Of a stretch of 64,000 bases of DNA, positions 56,785 through 64,000 are shown piece after piece; position 1 is the first letter of the stretch; each line of letters starts with the position of its first letter. The stretch covers positions 58,131 to 122,130 of the forward strand of contig ML213529.1 of the NCBI GenBank assembly GCA_004369045.1, written 5' to 3'. Source of the DNA: Heliocybe sulcata (lineage: Eukaryota; Basidiomycota; Agaricomycetes; Gloeophyllales; Gloeophyllaceae). Below the pieces are notes generated by a model. It was not told the origin of the DNA, searched no databases, and worked only from the letters and a program-made list of their open reading frames with translations. The position numbers and the translations under genes were made by a program.

Positions 56785-58385
56785 TTAGGTATCGCGTGCT
56801 ATAGGTTCGAGTGTCAATAAAGTGCTATACCAGGTCATTGGTACTATGGCGTACCAGATTCCTCGGGCAAGATCTTGGTACGTTGGATTCAGATCTTCTC
56901 GCAACGTCTCGACCAAAGCCTAATCACAATAGACCTTAACATGCCAGCCTCACAGAGGAACCGAAGAATAACTCGTACGTCGGTCAGGAATCCCCCATTG
57001 GGACCCTCGTGCGTTCTGCTGCTATCGATACATGCAGAAATGCACACCTTTATCATGTCTGTTTCGTGAGCTCTTGCAGATAGCTTCGGAACCCGATGCT
57101 ACTTACGGCTGTTGCTGGCTCCGAACTTTCGGGGCAGTCACCGTCGCAAGACATGTAGCGTATGGGGTCCGGAGACATCTGCAATTGCCACTCCTCGTCG
57201 TAGAGCGTTGAGTGCACGTTTGCAAGTCCAATATCGATTGTGAGTGTCCTGCTCCTGCTGGATTTCTTGGAGCTGTTACGGCCGTCCGCTACAACTCGTG
57301 ACGCAGCCCAGGACAACGATAAGGATCTTGGCGCAGATGGTGAGCGGAAACTCGTTTGGCGGCTCTCCGTAGCTGCGACGGTGGAGTGACGCAGGTTTCG
57401 CCGAGGTGACCCTGATACACTCAGTCGCGCTACTAAAGGATTACGTCGTCTATCCATACTTGCTCGCATTCGATTTGCCCGTCCAGTCGCCCAGTCCCAA
57501 GCCTTGTTACACCGGCAGTGCTCCAGATCTACGGCGAAAGGTGAGATTTTGTTGAGGACTACTAGCCCGGAAAACGTACTCAGCATGGATCCGGAATGGC
57601 AGCAGTCGAACACGGCCTGCGATGAGTGGGACTGGTAAGCTCGCTTTACTACCTGATGAGTCGGGGTTATACTACCAGAAGACTCGCGCCCGCAGGCAAC
57701 CCGTCCACCAAGTACCTCCGTAGGTCCTGAACCTCAGCATTAGAGGCGGTAAGACTCAGAGCGCAAATAGCATGACGTACCACATCTCGAAGCTCCTCCC
57801 ATTTGCATGTCAGCACGTCTGCGCAAAAGTTGGAGATGGGGGCAGCAATCGCATGTTGACGGACGTACGCTCTTCGTGGAGATCCTCTTCGTCTTCGCTG
57901 ATATCTGGAGACTGTTCTCCGTGACCGGCATCTACACACGGTCACAGGTCAGGACAAGCTCGCGGGCGTATTGTGGCACACCTCTCACAGTAGAAGAATG
58001 CCATGTCGCCGTCTTGCATGCCCTCCACTAGGCGCGCCATTTGTCTATCCTGCGGACGTCAGCGTTCACGAAGGGACGGAATGGGAAGGTAGAGGGCGCT
58101 CACAATATTGACCTCGCTGGGAACGAGACTCGGGTCCACTGGGTGCTCGCTCATGACGACTATGTCTTCCGGCTGGAACCCATAACAATCTGGTATGTCG
58201 AGTGTAAGTCGCCCCTGCACGGACGGGACAGCCTTACCGCGCAGCAGGTCGTACACCCTGTGGACGTCCCCGTCCACGTCCAACATGTTCTCTGGCTGCT
58301 CAGAGTCCCCGTACTCGACTCCGACGAGGAGGGCCTTTCGACGGGTTGTTTCGTGCTGGCGAGGGAGAGGGAGAGTATGAGACAT
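56785..58385 (-). CDS. Metacaspase A (caspase-domain protein)
   Basis: Start ATG is at 58385. Exon 1 (to 58104) begins MSHTLPLPRQHETTRRKALLVGVEYG; exon 2 is 58049-57989. Later exons carry the catalytic His in FFYYAGHGEQ (formed across the intron ending at 57932), then EDEEDLHE, RYLVDGLPAGASLL and the catalytic Cys in FDCCHSGSML. Then come DLEHCRCNKAWDW, a variable Arg/Ser-rich stretch, RYMSCDGDCPESSEPATA, THEGPNGGFLTD and ALVETLREDLNPTYQDLA. Type I metacaspases are Ca-dependent cysteine proteases that cut after Arg or Lys. Both catalytic residues are present. There is no Pro-rich prodomain. The last exons and the stop near 56785 are uncertain, and the family's usual C-terminal end (PQIGS) was not found. 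Confidence 0.7.
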
Positions 58386-58758
58386 GGGTTGAATGCCTCC
58401 CAGCCTCTGATTATATATATATGTGTGCATGCACGGTGCTGTGCGTCCTGCAGAATGTACGTGTATACTGCAATGCATAGCAAGCTTCGGCCCGACCCTG
58501 TACATGTTGTACCTTGAACTGCCATGTCAATCCCGTCGGTGAAGATCACACTTTGGACTTGTGCTCGGAGCCAATTCATCATGTCGCGGTCAGGTTGGTC
58601 GTCGAGATACAACGAGGAGTAGTAAAATACAAGGTTGTGCGGTGTGGACAACACGAATAGATAGATAGGCAGCACATTGCTATACTGGATCCTCTGAGGA
58701 TGTTGAAACAGTATAGCATATATCACTGCTCGGGCTCCACCCGAATCGTGCGCCGACT

Positions 58759-60723
58759 TCAGAGCGTGAACGGGCTGTGGAGATCCTACAAAGGCAAACG
58801 CACGGGGTCAGCCAGCCATTTCCTTTCCTTCATCGCATTAGAGGAAAAGACCTACCAAGGCGCTGCGGCTTCCGATCTACACGGTGTATCAGCCGGACAT
58901 GGCAGCGTGTACAGCAGGACGTACTACGTACCTGGGGCAGCTGGTAAGCGGGCTGCGGGATGTCTTTGAAGTCGTCTGGGGAACTTGTTCGTTGTTGCTC
59001 AACTAGGAATCCTGCATGCTGTAATTTCCGGCTGGGTGGAGGTTAGGGATGGGTGGTAGGGAAGTGGGGAGGGGGGAGGGGTACCTTAGTTCGAGTACGA
59101 CGTCGTAGAGTGTACAATCTGGATTCTGCCGCAGGAATTTGACGAGCACCTGGACAGACTGGGTCATGACAGGCCTAGCCTCGGAAAATGTAACGACGCA
59201 CCTGTGTGATCGACCCGCCATCAGGACCTTCCCAAGCGAACTGCGAGTCCAAGCACGCCGCAACCGAAATCTACCTCACACTCCTCAACCAAACACACCC
59301 TCCTACATAAAAACGCAAGGACGCACGACCTGGGGCACCTCGTCTTCGGACTGGGCGCACTCGCCGGTGCACATGACCTCTGCGATGGGACAGTCCGGCT
59401 GCTCGTCCTGGTTGGTCAGAGAGGCCCATGTCATCCTCCGGGGCCGGCTGGGCTCGGCGGCGGACACGGGGAAGACGGCTGCGGTGCTCGTCCAGGGTTT
59501 GTCGGGGCCGGGGCCTTCGTCGGACGGTCGGCGCGAGTGAGGGGGCGTTGGGAGGTGTCGCACCGATCGGTAGCGGTGGGCTATGGGTTGGTGTTAACTA
59601 GTAACTTGCTGAGATGAGAAGGGGAGTAGCGGGTACCTGCTAGATCGTATGGCGCTATTGGCGGGGCGGGGTTGGTCAGCAATTCGGGGACAGAAGGGAT
59701 GGGAGGTGGTACTCACCGATAGGCGAGGTTTTCCAGGAAGGATTCCAAGGCGAGTTGCAGTGGTAATGTTCAAGGTCTACAGGGGGATACGATCAACGGT
59801 CGGGTTAAGCGAGCCTTTTATCGCGGTGCTTGCCTAGCATCGTTCCGGAGTGGCAGCAGTCAAAGACGGCCTAGGGGCTCGGATGTCAGCAGCAGGACTA
59901 GGGAGCGTCCCGGGGGACTCACGATCAGACTGCTCCCAGCCGGGAGAGGATCGATCATGATTCGTCGTAGATCCTACTCAGCGTGAGGCCGCTCCTATCG
60001 TAATACGCGTGCGAGGATGGGCGATGCGTACATTATCTCTTATCCGCTGCTGAGGCCCAGTCGGAGACTGGACGCTAGTAGGCGACTGAACGTCCGATAG
60101 ATCGTCTTCAGCTATGATCTCTGATGACGAGGCAGGGATTTAGCGGTTTGAAGGGGTCAGTGGTATCGCAGCGCTTACCTTCGTCTAGCTGATCGTCTTC
60201 GTCCGGATCGTTCAGGGCCTCTTCCTGATCTGCGTGGCCGGCATCTACGATTTATAGTCTGGTTAGCGGTACTCATCGCGACTAGTGCAGGAGCCTCCGC
60301 GCACAATAAAAGACGAAGCGGTCCCCGCTCTGCGCTCCCGAAACTAACTTCGCGGCTTCTTCTCTCTACCAGAGGCAAGTCAGGTTTATATGCTCTGCAT
60401 ATCGGGTAATGCTTACGATATTCCGGCGAGTAGGCCTTAGGTGCTTCGGTGTCCCATCATCGTCGGTCATGAGGGTAATCTCTTCCTCGTAATACCCATA
60501 CCGTTCTGGTCAGGTAGGAAAGTCAGCTTCGTGGCCGAGCCGGCTACGCCCATGACATACCAGTAAGCAACTGCTTGAAAGTTCGCGCGTCCTTACACGG
60601 TCCTTCGAGGATATTCCCACTATCCTGTGCACGGGTGTAGTTGATCCCGATAAGAAGCGCCCTCTTCCTACCCTTGGAAGGGCCAGGAGAGCCGGAATGC
60701 GAGGCTTGTACGAGTCCTGGCAT
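58759..60723 (-). CDS. Metacaspase B (caspase-domain protein)
   Basis: Start MPGLVQASHSG at 60723 (an upstream in-frame Met at 60774 is possible). About a dozen exons can be followed: RKRALLIGINYTRAQDSGNILEGPCKDA, RYGYYEEEITLMTDD, LVSGAQSGDRFVFYY, AGHADQEEALNDPDEDDQ (catalytic His), DLRRIMIDPLPAGSSLI, AVFDCCHSGTML (catalytic Cys), DLEHYHCNSPWNPSW, MTWASLTNQDEQPDCP, VVTFSEARPVMTQSVQVLV, NPDCTLYDVVLELR, and a family-typical end PQIGSRSALDLHSPFTL with stop at 58759-58761. The intron after FDCCHSGTML appears to be of GC-AG type (G then GCAAGC). Like A, it has no Pro-rich prodomain. It lies 374 bp upstream of A on the same strand, so the two are tandem. It looks intact. Confidence 0.82.
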
Positions 60724-62675
60724 GGTCAAGGTCAGAGTGTGAGTTGGAGCGGCGTTGGAGCTGGCATCGTGCACCTTATATCAGCGCAGGCCCTTCCCAT
60801 GGCGGGCCATATTAGCGTCGACAGGAGTAATGGACCTTTGTCGGGATGATCCAGGAGTCTATTGCGAACGCTGCCAGCGTGTTTGAACCTTGAAACTGAC
60901 GCCCGCGCGCAAAGATAGTTCTCTAATCGGAGCTAAGTCTGCATAGCCATCACGAAGCGAGCGCAGCCTTGCAAGTTCCAGTTACCACTACAGCCTAGTA
61001 GAGATCTAGAGGAATACTCCCGAAAGTGTTTCAGGAAGATGGTGGCAGCATCGTAGTCAGCAGCAGAGGGGAGGTTACTCGTGGCGCTGCATGATAATGA
61101 TTCTGATAATGAGCGGAGTTACGTAAGTATTCCCACAGGCTTGAGCTTGAATGGCTGAACATCTCTGACTCTGGTATGTCGGCTATCAGGATTCTGAATG
61201 GACTGAAGAAGTGGAAAATGCTTGTGAAAGTGAGATTAATATTAGTATAAAGGTACCTACGTACAACATCAATAAGTACCAAAAAGGGTCACGAGCCACT
61301 GCATCGATTTCTGATCTATTTCAGCACTCATAAGCCACTCTGATGAACATTTTGACACCTAGCTATACTTACAAACCTTTAAGCTTTATGCCTCATTTAG
61401 CTGGCAGATGCGGTTTATGGCTGCCGCTGCAGGAGAACAAGATCGCTTTCGATGATATCGGAGTTTGAATATGGCTGGATGCTCGGCAAATCCCGGTAGG
61501 AGTAGTGAGAGCATGCAAAATGCTATAAAGCTGAAACACATTGTGAGATATTATAGACGCGCTCAGACAGTCTAGTAACACTTATGAAGGTCTGATAAAA
61601 GTGTCAGTGTTTTTTGTAGCCAAAACAAGTGCTCGAGCAGAGGTCCCAGATAATGAGCGGAGTCTCAATTTACCAGATACTGAGCGGGGTCTCAATATTG
61701 TTGCAGATGGTCGCGTTCACCCCCCCGGCCGTAGGCCGGGAAGAAAATATACCGAATTCTTAGCAACACAGGCTGTATAATAGACGCACCATGATGCATG
61801 ACATACCTCCCCCGATTTCTCTCTTTTCTTTCTCTTTTTCTCTTTCCTTTCTTTTTCTTTTTTTATTCCATGCAGATCTACCATTATCGAGCCGGTACGA
61901 GGGCCTCTTTGTCAGCAATATTCGCGTAAGATGCGCTCGAGGATATATGGGCGGTCTTTCGAGCTTGTAATAGCACTTCCTTCACATTCACATGCCTCAG
62001 TTATTAAACTGAATGGTCTCGCTCTGCTTCTTCAATCGAAGATACGCCCATATCCGTTCACGGGCCCTGGAGAAAGAGACGGAGCACTCTGGTGACCGAT
62101 GCTTCCGACAATATTCCTTACCACGCTAGCTTACTCTGCGATGGTATCCACCGTATGGGCGGCACCGATGGTAGACGTGCAAAGTCCGAACAGAGAGCCC
62201 GTATGATTTGCCGAGTCCTGAACGCAAGACGGCATACAACACCTTGAATACTGGGAGCTGGTTACCCGATGCAAATGCAATGAGTCCGGCGGAGGCATGC
62301 AGGTAGCGCGCAGGCTACTACTTACGATTCTGGAGCCCTCCCCCTCGTCTGTGAAGGAGATCCGGACCAACGCAAGTGCCGTGACCAGGATAAAAGACGA
62401 GCCAGAAGCAGCGGGATAAATTTAGTACTCTTGTCAGTATATCTTCAAAAGCTCCGATATATTTGGAGTTGTCGAGCACACTTCTCTGAACCTCGTCGAT
62501 GCATGTAGCCTATCCGAATCCAGGACGCCATTTTACCTCCAAGATCCTACGTTCATGTCACTCCAAGTAAACCCATACCTTGTAGCACACCCGTCAGCGA
62601 GAAACATCTAAGAACAACGAGTCAAAGTACGCACATTCAAAATCATATCATATAGCCTTTCCACGCCTAGGTAGA
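60724..62675. other. Gene-poor stretch with small repeats
   Basis: Short frames on minus (61031-61282, 61393-61581, 62131-62370) have no motifs. Visible structure: two 27-bp tandem units at 61646-61699 (CCAGATAATGAGCGG type, with an isolated third relative near 61095), a perfect 7-bp hairpin CCCGGCC-GTA-GGCCGGG at 61724-61740, and a C/T-only tract at about 61815-61865. The mix may be the remnant of a small mobile element, but no ends or coding parts are seen. Confidence 0.45.
61646..61699 (+). repeat. 27-bp tandem duplicate
   Basis: Two adjoining units, CCAGATAATGAGCGGAGTCT and CCAGATACTGAGCGGGGTCT (start of each), repeat at 27-bp spacing with a few changes. A shorter relative (GATAATGAGCGGAGTTACG) occurs near 61090. 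Confidence 0.65.
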
Positions 62676-63698
62676 TCACCGATTCTTCGCCGACTCCCCC
62701 TCACTTCCTATCAAGTTCTCCTTCGCTTCCACATCAGCAGCCCACAACGCAGCTCCAATGGTGTTCGTAAAGCTGAATAGCAGCCCGACGAAGGGCACCA
62801 AGTTAAGTAGCAGAGTCGCCGCACCGAACCTGTCGAAAAAGAAATCATGAGTCCTTTACTCCATTCCAAATCTAGTAAATCGGAGAACCCACGCAGTGTA
62901 TTCTGGTCGATGCGACTCGATAAACGACTGCCGCTGCTGCTTCGAGAGCCCCTTGAGCTGGAAATACCGCGAATGCCAGCCCGGGCCTTCCCTACTGCCT
63001 ACGAGAGCGTCAGGACAACAATCACCCAATGCCGCACTTACAGCTCCGTACCATTATACAGGATAAAAAACGCAGTGCCCACCGCGGGAATAAAGTTCAA
63101 CGGCAACGACAGCGCATACTTTGCGATCCCACTCGGCGTGAACCCCTGCAAGGGCCTGACCAGCGCCTTCCCAACATCCTTTCCTTTACTCGAGCTCCCC
63201 CCGCCGCCGATCCGCTTCTTCCCTTGTATCACGAGCTCGCGCTGTCCCCTCGCCACGAGCGCCGCGTCAAAGACCTGCGTCAGCGCCGGCTCGAGGAAGA
63301 GCGGTTTCGCGAGGAAGGTGAGGATGAGCAGCGACTCTGCGCCGATGAGGATGAGTGCGAAGAGCGGGGCGAGGGGGCCGGTGAGGAGGACGAGGATGGT
63401 CATTTGGGGGAGGTAGGTGAAGATGAGGAGGGCGAGGAAGATGATGGAGGAGAGGATGAGGGATTTGATGAGCGCTGGGCGCACGGACCCGATCAGGCTG
63501 GGGTCTAACAGGTCTCGTCAATACCCGCGTCTCAAATTTACGCATTAATGTGAACGTACTGGTGATCGCGAAGAGCACCCCGCGGAAGGGCCATAGCCAG
63601 GAGAAGGACGAGACGGCCTGGAAGGCATGTGTGCCGAATTCCTTGGCGCGCTCTTCGAGTTGTTTTGGTAGAGGCTGGTTGTTTGCGTTGGACGACAT
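62676..63698 (-). CDS. EI24/RRT8-like integral membrane protein
   Basis: Four exons (63698-63560, 63504-63042, 62991-62893, 62829-62676) give 284 residues. The start MSSNANNQPLPKQLEER is followed by hydrophobic segments: SWLWPFRGVLFAIT, KSLILSSIIFLALLIFTYL, ILVLLTGPLAPLFALILIGAE, YALSLPLNFIPAVGTAFFIL and FGAATLLLNLVPFVGLLFSF. A family block RYFQLKGLSKQQRQSFIESHRPEYTA lies between the last two. This is the pattern of the fungal RRT8/LDS group with an EI24-type domain. In yeast these are lipid-droplet or endoplasmic-reticulum proteins linked to spore-wall formation; the role in basidiomycetes is not known to me. The end is polar (EAKENLIGSEGESAKNR). No break is seen. Confidence 0.82.
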
Positions 63699-63807
63699 TA
63701 TGGCGTGTCGCGGTAGTCAGAGTTGAGGTGAGTAGGATGCGGGAGCGTCTGCGTCATGGCGGGCTGCTCGACGTAGTTTATTTTAGGCGGTGACGTATTC
63801 ATGCCAG

Positions 63808-63823
63808 CGCGTGACGTCACGCG
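63808..63823. promoter_or_regulatory. Palindromic CRE/ATF-like site upstream of the RRT8-like gene
   Basis: CGCGTGACGTCACGCG is a perfect 16-bp palindrome centred on TGACGTCA, about 110 bp upstream of the start codon at 63698. bZIP factors of the CREB/ATF type bind this core. A related half-site (GTGACGTA) lies about 20 bp away, near 63790. Confidence 0.55.
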
Positions 63824-64000
63824 TTTCCTTGAAAGACGCGTCGGGCGCGTCGCAGCAGAATCAGTGGGATCTGTGAATATCGCATTTTCTTGCCAGTGGC
63901 CTTACATACGAGAAGAAAGATCTATGCCGGATTTGAATGCGAGCAGTCGTGACGTTAAGCTCATAATCATATGTGCAGCTCTGACAGATTGAGCACCACC

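Noticed and set aside
61700-61760. Helitron 3' end (hairpin followed by CTRR)
   Set aside because: The hairpin is clear but no CTRR end follows at the right distance and no Rep/helicase gene is near.
63038-63508. Plus-strand acidic frame with Glu/Asp runs
   Set aside because: It is the mirror of the Leu/Ile/Phe-rich membrane segments of the RRT8-like gene on minus.

Overview
The window reads as nuclear DNA of a filamentous basidiomycete, probably an Agaricomycete. Host genes are cut by many short GT-AG introns of about 45-75 nt. A KDZ-type DNA transposon, DUF6699 proteins, HMG-box regulators of the basidiomycete type and expanded caspase-domain genes all fit that group. Exon limits were read by eye from splice sites and frame continuity.

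Layout. Positions 1-20030 are a nest of mobile elements. The 3' end of a chromodomain Ty3/Gypsy element (1-817, LTR 552-817) abuts a truncated, inverted LTR (818-1829). A second, larger Ty3/Gypsy element follows: RT and RNase H at 1897-4164, integrase at 14942-16187, 3' LTR at 18518-20030. It is split by a 10.76-kb KDZ DNA transposon (4172-14934) with inverted ends, a 7-bp target duplication, and three genes: a transposase with a cysteine cluster, an antiparallel gene with a WFNN (homeodomain-like) helix, and a stand-alone RNase H1 hybrid-binding domain. Between integrase and 3' LTR the Gypsy element carries an antisense, intron-containing gene with a C6 zinc-cluster pattern, flanked by two copies of the polypurine-tract region.

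Positions 20456-22991 are a dead HAD phosphatase gene, interrupted by an inverted solo LTR of the same family (21218-22735). From there the window is mostly host sequence: a DHH phosphoesterase (-), an intron-containing tRNA-Pro (-), a Vps68/TMEM50 membrane protein (-), two tandem glycine-rich paralogues (+), a Pyp1-like HAD polyol phosphatase (+), the divergent pair RPS13 (-) and RPS6 (+), cytosolic arginyl-tRNA synthetase (+), and a large unrecognised gene with a helical N-terminal region (-).

The last third holds HMG-box gene 1 (-), DUF6699 gene 1 (+), HMG-box gene 2 (+), DUF6699 gene 2 (+), two tandem metacaspases (-) and an EI24/RRT8-like membrane protein (-). The housekeeping genes (translation, endosome, metabolite repair) look intact. 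The most unusual material is the KDZ gene set, the antisense cargo of the Gypsy element, and the paired families (Gly-rich, HMG, DUF6699, metacaspase) that suggest local duplication. No bacterial-type operon, CRISPR array or rRNA gene was seen.
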